A DNA stretch of 64,000 bases, taken from assembly GCF_902806685.2 (NCBI RefSeq), contig NC_048553.1, positions 11,451,440 through 11,515,439 on the forward strand. Direction: 5' to 3'. This DNA is from Maniola hyperantus. Taxonomy: Eukaryota > Arthropoda > Insecta > Lepidoptera > Nymphalidae. The notes under the pieces were generated by a model. It ran no database searches. It saw only the letters and a list, made by a program, of their open reading frames with translations, and was not told where the DNA came from. The translations under genes were made by a program, and so were the position numbers. This document shows positions 11,161 through 22,093 of this stretch, piece after piece. Positions within the stretch are counted from its first letter, which is position 1; each line of letters begins with the position of its first letter.

Positions 11161-11379
11161 AACGAAGACTGGCGATAGTACTGATGATTACTGATATGAT
11201 ATCACAAAAAAAAAACACGAAATAAATAAATAAATAAAATCTACTATTTTGTAAAAGTTCACGATATTTATTAAAATATTTGTCTGTCTGGTCAACGAAC
11301 GTTGCGCGAGTAGGCCACTCGGAGGACTTATGAGGTATCTTTGTTTCTGAAAGTTAAGAGCAAAAATATTCCTTTTAGG

Positions 11380-11530
11380 AGATGATCAATGCTCGCTCAG
11401 CTGTTCCGCCAACTTGTTTCATTAAATTCAAATTTAGTGTTGTACTTATTAATTCAAGCGAGCGTTCTCTCGCGCCATGAGTTTGCCGCGCGGGTGCTTT
11501 TTATATTCTTCATTTTGTGTTTAAGCTTTG
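11380..11530 (-). repeat. dispersed repeat K, copy 1
   Basis: Reverse complement of the near-identical pair at 19149 and 19720. The shared block contains 'acgctcgcttgaattaataa' and 'ttgaatttaatgaaacaag' (on the opposite strand here). The 102-codon open stretch on the plus strand here is a by-product of this repeat. Confidence 0.75.
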
Positions 11531-11667
11531 CGGGGTGTTTTAGAGAGGGGTGGATTTACAGTTTTTCGGGAGCACTGAAATATCATTTTGCGAGATTCGG
11601 TTTATTAACACGCTCTTTCCACATTTTAAAATTGTTAACAAAATTAATTCCCCCATCAGTACCCTTC

Positions 11668-11906
11668 TCTAAATACATAAAAGGAAAAGGTGACTGACTG
11701 ACTGACTGACTGACTGACTGACTGACTGATCTATCAACGCACAGCTAAAACTACTGGAGGGATCGGGCTGAAATTTGGCTAGCAGGTTGCTATTACAACG
11801 TAGACTTCCGCTAAGAAAGGATTTTTGAAAATTCAACCCCTAAGGAGGTGAAATAGTGGTTTGAAATTTGTGTAGTCCACGCGGACGAAGCGCGAGCATA
11901 AGCTAG
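11668..11906 (+). mobile_element. Helitron-like family A copy
   Basis: From 'tctaaatacataaaagg' through a GACT run to 'gcgagcataagctag'. Confidence 0.85.
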
Positions 11907-11917
11907 TTTAAGACTTT

Positions 11918-12132
11918 AAGTATAAATGCGAAAGTGTGTTTGTTTGTTGGTTTATTGGTTTGTCTTTCAATCACGTCGCAACGGTACAACGGATTGACGT
12001 GATTTTTTGCATGGGTATAGATAAGGACCTGGAGAGTGACATAGGCTACTTTTATCCCGGAAAATCAAAGAGTTCCCACGGGATTTTTAAAAAACCTAAT
12101 TCCACGTGGACGTAGTCGCGGGCATAAGCTAG
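11918..12132 (+). mobile_element. Helitron-like family B copy, adjacent to family A
   Basis: Begins 'tataaatgcgaaagtgtg' about a dozen bases past the end of the preceding family A copy and ends 'gcgggcataagctag'. Confidence 0.85.
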
Positions 12133-12490
12133 TATTATAATATAATTACTTTTTAACTGCAAAAATAATATGTATGGTCCGCGGCAGGTATAGATGGCAA
12201 TTGGGGTATTGCGGGGGGCCTCACCTGCAAGTCAAGTCAAGTCAAGTCAAATGATTTATTCAAAATAGGTAATAAATTACTCTTATTGATTGTCTGGTAT
12301 AGTGTTAGATTTGTAAGATAATATAGTGGTGATAATTATAACGCAAACTTAAAACTAAAGCTACGAGGGTTCCAAACGCGCCCAGGTCTGAGAAGAGCCC
12401 ACAACAAACTCAGCCGGGTATTCTTTTTATTATCACCACTTTACAAATTTATTGAAACTTATTAGAACTATCACAAAGTCGTTAAGCAAC

Positions 12491-13845
12491 TCATTCCCAA
12501 GCTTGCTTATCATTTAAATAATCCTTTACATTGTAATAGGATTTTTCAATTAGTTTACGTTTTATGAAAACTTTGAACTTGTTGAGAGACATCTCCAATA
12601 TGTCTTCTGGAAGCTTATTATAGAAACGTATGGAATTACGAGCAAATGAATTGCTAACTTTACTGAGCCTAGAGGCGGGAATTACAAGTTTATTTTTATT
12701 TCTAGTATTTATATTATGACAGTCACTTTTTTTTTTAAATTTATTTATGTTTTTATGTACGTACAGTAAATTTTCAAAAATATATTGATTATGCACTGTC
12801 ATAATTTTAACTTCCCTAAATTTAGTTCTCAGCGACTCTCGTGGCCCCATACTGTATATGGCTCGAACAGCCCTTTTCTGCAGCACAAAAATAGAATTAA
12901 TATCAGCAGCATTACCCCATAATAATATACCATATGACATAATGCTGTGAAAGTAACTAAAATATACTAGTCTCGCAGTTTCTATGTCTGTCAACTGGCG
13001 AATCTTTTTTACCGCATATGCGGCAGAACTAAGTCTGTTCGATAAGTTATTTATATGAGAGCCCCATTGAAGTTTTGCATCTAACGTTATTCCAAGAAAA
13101 ATAGCGGTATCCACTAAATCTAATTCCTCATTATTAAGTTGCACAGTGGTTTTCACCTGCTTAACATTTGGTAAAGTGAATTTAATACACTTTGTCTTTT
13201 TCCCGTTGAGAAGCAGGTTATTAGCTTCGAACCACTGTACTAACTTGGTGAGAGAATTGTTTACTTCATCAAAAGTTGTTAAGTATCGATTGATTTTAAA
13301 TAAAAGTGATGTATCATCAGCAAACAAGACTATCCCGTAATTGTCCTTAGCGAGGTAAGGAAGGTCATTGATGTAAATAAGGAACAGAAAAGGTCCTAAG
13401 ATGGAACCTTGTGGCACCCCCATTTTTACAACGGATCCGGGAGATCGCTTTCCATTCACGTCTACCCTTTGTATTCTATCATTTAGGTAAGAACTCATCA
13501 ATTCCAATGCTGCACCCCTAATTCCATAATGGTGCAATTTCGCGACCAATGTTTCATGATCAACGCAGTCGAAAGCCTTGGATAAATCACATAAAACGCC
13601 AAGCGCATCACGTGATTCCTCCCAGGCTTCAAATATATTTAGTATTAACTCAACACCAGCATCGGTTGTTGAGCGACCCCGTGTAAAACCAAACTGTTTG
13701 GTGTGAAATAAATCATTAATGTTGAAAAAATTAAGCAGTTGAGTTAAAATTATTTTTTCAAAGATTTTACTAAAAGTGGGTAGTACAGATATCGGTCTGA
13801 AGTTAGTGGGGTCACTAGTACTACCTGATTTAAATAATGGAATTA
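12491..13845 (-). pseudogene. reverse transcriptase, central and C-terminal part
   Basis: The frame is open from just after a TAA near 13846 down to 12491. In order it shows 'NFRPISVLPTFSKIFEK', 'KQFGFTRGRST', 'LCDLSKAFDCVDHE' (first catalytic Asp region), 'GVPQGSILGPFLFLIYINDL' and the active-site box 'FADDTSLLF', then a thumb-like region with 'LLLNGKKTKCIKF' and a C-terminal 'NSIRFYNKLPEDIL'. These are standard blocks of LINE RTs. The frame is offset by one base from the upstream 13846-14910 segment, so the protein cannot be made intact. No RNase H was seen. Confidence 0.92.
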
Positions 13846-14910
13846 TTTACTATGTTTCATTAAGTCTGGAAACTCACCACAGTCAACACAATTATTGAAT
13901 ATTAATGCTAACTCGGGTGCAACAATATCAATTAATGATTTCACAACGTTAACGGAAATGCCCCACAGATCATTTGTTTTCTTATTATTAATTAATTTAA
14001 AAGCTTTGATAACGTCAGAGCAACTAACGTGACTGAATTCAAACATTTTATTACATTCAGGCACGTTATCCTCCAATAGTGAGAGAGCGGCGGCTGCTGA
14101 AGAGTTCAATGATTTTGTAGTAGAAACAGGAATATCTGTAAAGAAGGTCTCGAAAACGGTTGCAACCTCGGGGTCTGACGTAATCAACTTGTCATGATAT
14201 TTTAGTTCAAAATTACAAGTTTTATGTGTCACTCTTCCTGTTTCTTCGTTAACTATTTTCCAGGTAGTTTTTACTACATTGGAGCTGTTTTTAATTTTTG
14301 CCTGGATATATTTTGACTTGGCTGCAATGCAATCTCTCTTAAACTTTTTGGAAAACAGTTGAACGTACTGCTTGAATTCGTCACCAGTATCATATTGTCG
14401 CTCCGCATACAATTCATATAGTTTTTGTCTACTTTTATGTAGTTCTACTGTTGCCCATTCACTAAAAACTTTTGCATCAGTAGTCAAGACCGATTTACTG
14501 GTGAATATTGAGTTAAATATAGTATTGAATATATTAAAAAATGTATTATACATTTCATCAGGACTAAACCCATTTGACAAAAATGGAAGGTGTTTTATAA
14601 GGCTTAGTCTCATATTCTCAATTCGGTCAGACGTTACTGGTACAAAGGTTATTCTACGTTTAGAATTTTTTTTCTTCAAATTTTCAAACTGGATCAACTG
14701 TCCACAATGATCCGAATCCAATTTGCTAATTATGGTTTTAGTAATTGGATTTATATTTGTAAAAATATTGTCTATACATGTGGCGCTAGTTACAGTTATT
14801 CTTGTAGGCTCCATAAACATGTTGGATAGGTTGTAGGATTTGAAAAGATTTAATAATTTGCCATTTAAAGGGCTACTTTCCAAAATATTTACATTAAAGT
14901 CTCCGCACAC
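13846..14910 (-). pseudogene. endonuclease C-terminal half and RT N-terminal region
   Basis: Starts within 'CGDFNVN', the conserved GDFN block of AP-like endonucleases, followed by 'TCIDNIFTN' and the 'SDH' catalytic block, then the linker and N-terminal RT region ending 'CGEFPDLMKHSK'. The stop after this lysine is produced by loss of one base: skipping one frame, the sequence continues 'IPLFKSG', the usual start of the RT core. So this is the same ORF, frameshifted near 13846. Confidence 0.88.
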
Positions 14911-14912
14911 AA

Positions 14913-15437
14913 TCAGCTTTTTATTTGATTTTGAGATTTGAATAAGACTTCATCCATTACCTTTTCAAAAAGATCAAAGTTAGACAAGGGTGGTCTATAT
15001 ACAGACACAACAATGAATTGCTCAAGTTCAACTGAGGATAGTTCTATTGTTCGCTCAACAGACAGGCTCTCTATGTCATTTCGATTCTTGAATTTTAATT
15101 GTTTGCTAAGCAAAATTAACGAGCCGCCATGAATCGCATTGGTTCTGGTGAACGAACTACCAACCTGGTGATTACCAAAATTGAATGTATACTCATGATT
15201 TTTTAACCAATGCTCAGTTATACATAAAATATCAATATTGAAATTATTCAAAAAAAGTTCTATTTCCAGATCTTTCCCTCTGATACATTGAATGTTTTGG
15301 TGCACCAGATTGATAACATTAGATTTTTTGCAACAACTTGCAATTTCTAATTCTTTGCCGGTGAAGCTCTGTATACTTTGATGTACATTTTTCATGTGAC
15401 AGGGCTCCTCCGTTGTCTTACTGTCTAGTTTAAACAA
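14913..15437 (-). pseudogene. AP-like endonuclease N-terminal half
   Basis: Contains 'NLVHQNIQCIRGK', 'ILCITEHWL' (the E of the catalytic set) and 'FIVVSVYRPP', the ordered N-terminal blocks of LINE endonucleases. The frame ends at a TGA just before the GDFN block; the sequence continues one frame over, so a single-base change in an A-run near 14920 broke it. The first ATG near 15437 may or may not be the native start. Confidence 0.88.
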
Positions 15438-15605
15438 GCAATAGGGTTCCTAATAGTACTTACACTATTGCTCGAGTCAATAATAGAAAAATTAGTACTA
15501 GAAGTACTCGAGTCAATATTATAACCACCGCACGCACCGGGTTAGCGCGAAGGCTGTGCGGGTGTGTGCGTTCCCTCCCCGATTGCCATCTTGACCTGTC
15601 ACGTA
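15438..15605 (-). other. retroelement-like 5' fragment
   Basis: Read on the minus strand, about 15530-15605 has 'gacaggtcaagatggcaatc' and 'cgctaacccggtgcg', related to about 1650-1730. It may be the 5' UTR of a LINE family. Two copies of 'tactcgagtcaat' flank about 15470-15525. Confidence 0.4.
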
Positions 15606-15835
15606 GTTTTTTTTTAAAAAGAGATAGCGAGCAAACGAGCAGGCGGGTCACCTGATGTTAAGTGATTACCGCCGCCCATGAACATTTGCAGCACCACAGG
15701 AACCGGCGATGCGTTGCCGGCCTTTTAGCAATTTGTTGGTCCGCCCCTTGAATAACCCCATGTTGTAATTTAGTGGGAACACCGCCGATGGGAGTTGGTT
15801 CCACAGTTTGCATGTGCGTGGAAAGAAGGATGTAT
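15606..15835 (-). mobile_element. non-LTR family D 3' end
   Basis: The T-run and the following 'gagcaaacgagcaggcggg' match 540-600 and continue through the 'LWNQLPSAVFPL' codons. It breaks off near 15830. Confidence 0.8.
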
Positions 15836-15887
15836 AGGTATACCTTCCATAGAGTGGAATCATCATATTATTTTTATGTAATAGAAT

Positions 15888-16160
15888 AAAGCCGTGATGG
15901 CTCAGTGGTTCGAACAAGAGCACCTTTAATTTTCGGAGTAAAGTATGTTTGAAGAAATTAAAATATCACTCGCTTTAAAGATCAAGGAAACATCATGAGG
16001 AAACCTGCTTGTCTAAGAGTTCTCCATAATGTTCTCAAAGGTGTGTGAAGTCTACTAATCTGTACATGACCCGCGTGGTAGACTATGGCCAAACCCTTCT
16101 CACTCTGAGAGGAGACCCTTTGCAGTGAGCCGGCGATGGGTTGATCATGATGATGATACC
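15888..16160 (+). mobile_element. SINE family G copy
   Basis: Head 'gccgtgatggctcagtgg', body 'catcatgaggaaacctgc', 'gtagactatggcc' and (gat)n tail. The next element is inserted in its tail. Confidence 0.8.
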
Positions 16161-16306
16161 CAGTGGCGTGCACAGGGTTTGAAGCCAGGGTAGGCACTAG
16201 TTAAGTAGGAGCCTGTTCACTGGCAGGTCATAACGGAAAATATGTATTGAGCTATTTCAACTGGGGTAAGCAGTGCATTTATGCCTCTATGACCTGCACG
16301 CCACTG
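16161..16306. mobile_element. hAT-like MITE, copy 3 of 3
   Basis: CAGTGGCGTGCA ends in inverted orientation, flanked by ATGATACC on both sides (16153-16160, 16307-16314). The target is the GAT-rich tail of the SINE. Sequence is close to copy 1 (5150). Confidence 0.92.
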
Positions 16307-16449
16307 ATGATACCATAACTTGTCTAAGTAGACTCCATATTGAAGCCACTAGTTCATACATAATTCAGACGCCATAATTACAAGCGTAGTCTCTGTTATA
16401 CTACACAACCCGACAGTAACAAAATGGCCTAACCCAGAATTATTAAAAA

Positions 16450-16631
16450 CTAGATGACGTCCGATTCGTCCGCGTGGATTTAGACTTTAAAAATCCCATG
16501 GCAACTCTTTGATTTTTCGGGATAAAAAGTAGCTTGTGTCCTTCCCCGGAATGCAAGCTATCTCTGTACCAAATTTCGTCAAAATCGGTTGAATGGATGG
16601 ACCGTGAAAGGCTAGACAGACAACACTTTTA
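16450..16631 (-). mobile_element. Helitron-like family B copy
   Basis: CTAG terminus at 16450, then 'gggataaaaagtagc' and 'gaaaggctagacagacaac'. The distal end is truncated. Confidence 0.75.
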
Positions 16632-17029
16632 ACAATAATAATAAAATAATTTTCTTTTTGATTCCATCTTATTTTTAACTACCTGGTATATGTAGAAATT
16701 TGATATAAGTACCTAATAGTATAGTAGGTATACATAATAATTATACTAAGCCTATGTTACTTTTGATGGTGAAAGAGTTAATCGATTAAAAAGAAACAAA
16801 TCTTATCTCTTTATAAATGAAAAATATTACAATCAAAGTCAAAAGTCAAAGTAAAGTCAAATAATTTATTAAAAGTAGGTACTATTGTAGAAATTTGCTG
16901 ATGAATTTCATCAGTTTTCTGCCATACGTTTTGGCTTTCTGATCCGATAGTAGACTCAATGCTACCGCTTACCGCTTAGTGGTTAAAAATAAGACTTGTT
17001 GAAAGGATTAGTAGGGTGATTTCGTAAAA
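16632..17029. other. AT-rich spacer with a small LINE fragment
   Basis: About 16836-16885 ('gtcaaataatttatt' with GTCAAA repeats) resembles the 3' end of the 12215-15437 LINE. The rest is unrecognised. Confidence 0.4.
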
Positions 17030-17200
17030 TCTCCATCAATCATTATTACAATCTCAATTGTTGTGATTGTCTGAATTTGTGCAATCCTGGTTGCAACAAT
17101 GCATTGTAGCCAATATTGAGCGAGCGTCAACCAATCGAAGGTGATTGCGATCGGGACATTGTAGCTGTCATTCTACCGCAATCGCTACTGGAAATCAGAT
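17030..17200. repeat. repeat fragment shared with the gap flank at 9.8 kb
   Basis: Contains 'gtcaaccaatc', 'gtgattgcgatcg' and 'cattctaccgcaatc' as at about 9786-9842. It may be a MITE, but no clean terminal repeats were seen. Confidence 0.5.
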
Positions 17201-17394
17201 GTCAAAACTCATTCATAAAACTAAGCCTACCTACCTAATTAACACCTGGTAGAATTGTTAGTTGTAGGCATTGCTAGAACAAAATAGAAACTATAATTTG
17301 AACGAGCGCTCTTATAACCGCCGGCAAAGCTCACCTAAAAATCTGATTTTGGGGTTAGACCACTTTCACACTAACGGTCACATATTTTACCATC

Positions 17395-17515
17395 AAATAT
17401 ACGTAACATACGAGTAATTGTATAAGATAGCGTAAGTGATAACACACTGAGTGTTGGGGAAGGTAAATAATGATAGCTAACATTTTCATTTCTACGTAAA
17501 CTGTGGTTATAGTAT
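17395..17515. repeat. diverged repeat shared with 21965-22080
   Basis: Both segments show 'gtaattgt', 'tgataac', a G-rich 'gaggg/ggggaagg' and 'gctaac.ttttcat' in the same order with many substitutions. Unclassified. Confidence 0.4.
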
Positions 17516-17585
17516 AAATGGGAACATTTTATTTAATAACTAGATATTTACAAAGTACATACGCCTACTTATCACTACCCACACT

Positions 17586-17857
17586 ATACCTAAATGCGAA
17601 AGTGTGTTTGTTTGTTAATTATTTTTTTTTTTTAATGAAAGATTAGCCAATTTTTTTTAATGACTAATATTTCCCTTTCCTCTCCAATTAAGCGTCAAGC
17701 TTGTGCTAGGAGTAGGTACGACAATAGTGCAACGGGCGGGGTTTGAACCGTCGACCTTTCGGTTTTCAGTCCACTCCTATACCGGTTGAGCTATTGAGGC
17801 TCAAAGATTAGTTGGTTAGTCCTTCAATCCCGCCGCCACGAAACACCAAGTTTACTG
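17586..17857 (+). mobile_element. Helitron-like family B fragment interrupted by SINE H
   Basis: 'aaatgcgaaagtgtgtttg' is separated by the SINE from its usual continuation 'ttggttagtccttcaatc'. The rest of the copy is lost. Confidence 0.65.
17647..17802 (-). mobile_element. SINE family H copy with target duplication
   Basis: Minus-strand copy whose B-box-like 'gtttgaaccgtcgacc' and head 'ctcaatagctcaaccgg' (read on the minus strand) match 10826. AAAGATTAG at 17638-17646 and 17803-17811 is a 9-bp target duplication, so this is a retroposed SINE and not a tRNA gene. Confidence 0.85.
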
Positions 17858-18043
17858 TCATCATCTTAACCCATTGCTGGCTTACTAATGCCACTATTGA
17901 GCATGAGTCTCCTCAGAATGAAAAGAGCTTAGACCATAGTCCACCACGCTGGCCAAGAGTGGCTCTGCAGACTTCACACACTTTTGTGATGAGTTGAGAA
18001 TATTTTGAAGAACTCTCACTCAGTTTTCCTTCGCAAGTGATCC
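17858..18043 (-). mobile_element. SINE family G, 5'-truncated copy
   Basis: Minus-strand body with 'ccatagtccaccacgctgg' and 'gcagacttcacacac'. The head is absent. Confidence 0.7.
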
Positions 18044-18051
18044 ATACTTCC

Positions 18052-18183
18052 ATACTTTTAAATATTATAAATGCGAAAGTGTTTCGGTCTGCATGTCTGT
18101 CTGTCTGTCTGCTAGCTTTTCACGGCCCAACGGTTCAACCTTTTTGGATGAAATTTAGTACAGAGTTAGCTTACATCCCGAGG
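18052..18183 (+). mobile_element. Helitron-like family B, 5' part
   Basis: 'attataaatgcgaaagtg', GTCT repeats and 'cttttcacggcccaacgg', broken off after 'gcttacatcccg'. Confidence 0.75.
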
Positions 18184-18466
18184 CACCTCACATGCCAATG
18201 TTGTGCAAATTCCCATTTTTTATTTATTTATTTACGTAAACAATTGGTATCATCACTGAAACTATTAAAGCTACATGTTCTACAGCTATTAGTTGCTAGC
18301 CCCCACGATACGGGCCGCCATTCCGGTTTCCTCTCTAGAAGAATATTTGCATGCACGCTACAAATGTTTGCTCCAATTGCAACGCTATTTCATAATTGCA
18401 ATTTATGATTCGCTGTACGTAACAAGTATTGCTTTATTGAAGTCACATACTTTAGTATTAACTAAC

Positions 18467-18600
18467 TTTGGCATGCAGATAGCTATTATGACATAGGCAT
18501 CTGCTAAGAAAGGATTTTTGAAAATTCAACCTCTAAAGGGGTGAAACAGGGGTTTAAAATTTCTGTAGTCCACGTGGACGAAGTCGCGAGCATAAGCTAG
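18467..18600 (+). mobile_element. Helitron-like family A, 3' part
   Basis: Starts at 'tttggcatgcagatagc' and ends 'gcgagcataagctag'. The 5' half is missing. Confidence 0.8.
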
Positions 18601-19148
18601 TCAATGTCTATAGGCGATCGCTAGTATAATATAAAGCAGTAGAAATAATAGTTTTTTTAAAGATTCAATCTGTACTTTGATTTTTGCACACAACTTATAC
18701 CTACTCTCTAGCGATATTGTTTGCCATCGTTTTAGTATAAAGGATTTGTCTCGGTGTATAATTGCTAGTTTGTTGCTCCTACTTTTCTTCTATATACCAA
18801 GCGGAATCGTAATGTTTTATTGAACATAACGGCATTGAAGTCAGTATGCATATTATTTATATTGCAGCTGCGTGCATGAATTCACGTGTGAAGTTTGTGT
18901 ACAATTTAAATATGTGTAGTTATTTTACAGTATAATATAGTTAATACGCCTAACGACAGCTTTTATGTCAGCTTAGGCTTAAGAGTTCATGAGGTGATAC
19001 AAAACCTTTACTAACCTTAAACATAGGGAAATTGTCGCACGATTTTGCTCGATGCGAAAACAGCCTTAATCAATCAATTTTTTTTTTCTAAACTACATAG
19101 GTTATGGCCATACTACCTAACAGTGATAAAATTTTTGAAAAAATTAAC
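18601..19148. other. spacer, nothing recognised
   Basis: AT-rich, no repeat match or long open frame seen. Confidence 0.4.
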
Positions 19149-19295
19149 CCAATAAATGCGAAAGCGACAAGAATATTAAAAGCAGCCGCGTATTCGACTC
19201 ACGACGTGAAGAGAACGCTCGCTTGAATTAATAAGTACAACACTAAATTTGAATTTAATGAAACAAGTTCGAGGAGCAGCTGAGCGTATATCGAT
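19149..19295 (+). repeat. dispersed repeat K, copy 2
   Basis: About 147 bp, nearly identical to 19720-19867 and inverted relative to 11380. It begins near 'gcgacaagaatattaaaagc' and ends 'gagcagctgagcgta'. Confidence 0.8.
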
Positions 19296-19539
19296 TTGGC
19301 CCTGAAAGAAGTATTTTTACAAGATTTTTTATTTTCACAAAAGTGATACCTTACGGTGGTTTATTTCCTCTTCTGGTGAAAGAAGGACTGCCTCGTTTTT
19401 GCGTAAAAAACCAGCCCGGCTGCATTTAGCTAAAATTCAGCCCGTTTAGTAAATTGTTTTTTTCGAGAACACGTTTTAATTTTTTACTGTGTTATATCCA
19501 CAACTTCACAGTTTCAGATTTTTTCTTTTACTTGTGCTC

Positions 19540-19660
19540 TAAAGTACCTACCCACCTGCGAAATTTTATGGTACCCTATAAGTTTTCTTGACATACACGA
19601 TAGACAGAGACAACAAAGTGATCCTATAAGGGTTACTTTTAGGTACGGAACCCTAAAAAC
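19540..19660 (-). mobile_element. family C fragment
   Basis: Shows 'caacaaagtgatcctataag' and 'ggtacggaaccctaaaaac', the right edge of family C. Confidence 0.65.
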
Positions 19661-19719
19661 ATACTAATTGCCGCCAATTACAGCGATAAAGCCTTAACTT
19701 TTCACAAAAAATACTTCAC

Positions 19720-19867
19720 CCAATAAATTCGAGAGCGACAAGAATATTAAAAGCAGCCGCGTATTCGACTCACGACGTGAAGAGAACGCTCGCTTGAATT
19801 AATAAGTACAACACTAAATTTGAATTTAATGAAACAAGTTCGACGAGCAGCTGAGCGTAAATCGATT
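19720..19867 (+). repeat. dispersed repeat K, copy 3
   Basis: Direct repeat of 19149-19295 at a distance of about 571 bases. The sequence between the two includes a family C fragment. No LTR-like TG..CA ends are apparent. Confidence 0.8.
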
Positions 19868-20284
19868 TCCTCCTGAAAGAAAATGAAGCGATTTGAAACG
19901 TCGATTGTATTCGTGAATATGCCTTAGTAAGCGATAATGGGTTCTAAATCGTTTCACGTTGATACGAGGATGTTTTAATTCATTATTCAAAAGGGGAATT
20001 CCTATTGATACATTTAAATAGGAGAAATATATTAAGAGAAGAAGAAGAAATAGGAGAAATGTTATAAAGTTCTTTAGGTTAAAATTACGAACGAAATGAG
20101 ACGCAAGTGGCCCAAAAACATCCGGATTAAAGAAAAAAAATACCTATTTGGATCAGAAGTGTAACTACACCATTTTGTTCGCAAGTTGTTCCTTTGAAAA
20201 CTTTATGGCATAACTCTTATAGGGAAAGAGCCAGCGCGTGCCAAACCTTCCTTATGTTATAAAAGCTGAAAGTTTCTCTGCTCT
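19868..20284. other. spacer, nothing recognised
   Basis: No gene or repeat match seen. Confidence 0.4.
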
Positions 20285-20465
20285 CAGAATACCCGGCTGA
20301 GTTTGTTGTGGGCTCTTCTCAGACCTAGGTGCGTTTGGAACCCTCGTAGCTTTAGTTTTAAGTTTGCGCAATAATTATCACCACTATAATTATCTTACAA
20401 AATATCTAACATCTGGCCATCAAAAAGTTTAATTTATTACCTATTTTGAATAAATCATTTGAATT
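20285..20465 (+). mobile_element. 3' UTR fragment of the 12.2-15.4 kb LINE family
   Basis: 'acccggctgagtttgttgtg', 'gggctcttctcagacct' and 'gaataaatcatttgaattt' match the complement of 12245-12430. No ORF part is included. Confidence 0.8.
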
Positions 20466-20719
20466 TGATAGAGATAACAGATGATGAAAGTGTAAAAATC
20501 TTACGTCAAAGTACCTATACAGTCTTTTTTTATATTTTCTTCGGAGTAGTATTAGAAATCACGACATGCATTGTCAAACACTTTATGGTGGCAACCCCCT
20601 CCCAGACACCTTTAAAGTTTAATAAGTTATTAACGTTAGGCTCTTAGGCCATTCGGTATGCAGATTTCCCCACGATGTCTTTCTTTAGCGTTAACTGGTA
20701 AATACGTTTTTTTCTTTTT

Positions 20720-21167
20720 TAGGGTTCCGTACCTCAAAAGGAAAAATGGAACCCTTAGAGGATCGCTTTGTTGTCTGTCTGTCTGTCTGTCGGTCTGTCC
20801 GTCTGTCTGTCAAGAAACCTACAGGGTACTTCCCGTTGACCTAGAATCTTGAAATTTGGCAGGTAGGTAGATCTTATAGCTGACTTTTGGGGAAAAATCT
20901 GAAAACCGTGAATTTAGGGTTAGATTACACAAAAAAAATTAAATTGTGGTCATGAACTAATAATTAATATTTTCAACTTTCGAAGTGAGATAACTATATC
21001 AAGTGGGGTATCATATGAAAGGTCTTCACCTGTACATTCTAAAACAGATTTTTTATTTATTTTTATGCATCATAGTTTTTGAATTATCTTGCAAAATATC
21101 GAAAAAATACGACTGTAGTACGGAACCCTCATTGCGCGAGCCTGACTCGCACTTGGCCGGTTTTTTA
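20720..21167 (+). mobile_element. repeat family C copy
   Basis: From 'agggttccgtacctcaaaag' through a GTCT microsatellite (about 20773-20812) to 'cgcacttggccggtttttt'. Apparently full length. Confidence 0.85.
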
Positions 21168-21260
21168 TTATCAACATAAAGAATTTTTTACAAGTCCCAA
21201 GTTTAGACACAGCAAAAAAACCACAAAGGTTTAGATGAAGTGTCTCATTCCGTCTACTTA

Positions 21261-21481
21261 TCTAAATATATAAAAGGAAAAGGTGACTGACTGACTGACT
21301 GACTGATTCAACGCACAGCTTAAACTACTGGACGGATCGGGCTGAAATTTGGCATGCAGATAGCTATTATGACGTAGGCCTCCGCTAAGAAAGTATTTTT
21401 GAAAATTCAACCCCTAAGGGGGTGAAATAGGGATTTGAAATTTGTGTAGTCCACGCGGACGAAGTCGCGAGCACAAGCTAG
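21261..21481 (+). mobile_element. Helitron-like family A copy
   Basis: 'tctaaatatataaaagg' to 'gcgagcacaagctag', with a short GACT run. Confidence 0.85.
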
Positions 21482-22093
21482 TCAATACATAATAGTGTTT
21501 CTATAAATAATTAACGTTGTTTATAGAAGCACTTATTACGATTTTAAATTACATTTAATTCGTTAGAATTTTTTGTTAATAGAATAATAAATAATAATAA
21601 ATAAAACGTTAATTTTTCAATCATCTAGATTATACACATACATGGATTTGATCTTGAACAAATTTGCGTGCTTGTTGACATAAGCATATACAATATTAAA
21701 AATGGTACAAGATCAAGAACTGGCTATCCTAGCTAGATTTTTAGATCTGTGTTAAGGATAGCCAATATATAAAATAGGATCTTAACTTATATTTCAAATT
21801 AACTCTAGTAAGTTCTGTTCTAAGTTTATTATCTACTAAACTATTTATTAGCCGAGGGATCATATTGTATGCACTGATGCGCTCAGCGTATGTTGTTTTT
21901 CCAAGGTATGGTTATTAGTTCTATTTTATTCTGACCTTAATAACATGAACTGTCTCCTATTTATTACGAGCATGTATGTAATTGTGTGAGATTGCGCAAA
22001 TGATAACGAATGAGGACGAGGGTGGGATATAATGAACGCTAACGTTTTCATCTTTCACTAAGTGGCCGTTAGTAATGAACGTAATTTCGTCAC
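21482..22093. other. spacer
   Basis: AT-rich. About 21965-22080 is the diverged counterpart of 17395-17515. Nothing else recognised. Confidence 0.4.

Larger units (their letters stand above)
12215..15437 (-). mobile_element. long non-LTR retrotransposon (endonuclease + reverse transcriptase), inactivated
   Basis: A minus-strand element with an AP-like endonuclease followed by a reverse transcriptase in one broken frame (see 14913-15437, 13846-14910 and 12491-13845), then a 3' UTR that ends in tandem TTGAC pentamers (about 12234-12252) rather than poly(A). Two single-base frame changes break the ORF. No ORF1 was seen, but upstream sequence may be lost. The 3' part recurs at 20285-20465 and 41270-41445 on the plus strand, so the family has several local copies. 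Confidence 0.9.

Noticed and set aside
11389..11697. 102-codon plus-strand open frame with hydrophobic residues
   Set aside because: Runs over repeat K into a family A Helitron; the related K copies at 19149 and 19720 do not keep it.
19149..19867. LTR retrotransposon with two LTRs
   Set aside because: The repeated blocks lack TG..CA ends, and no primer-binding site, polypurine tract or gag/pol sequence lies between them.
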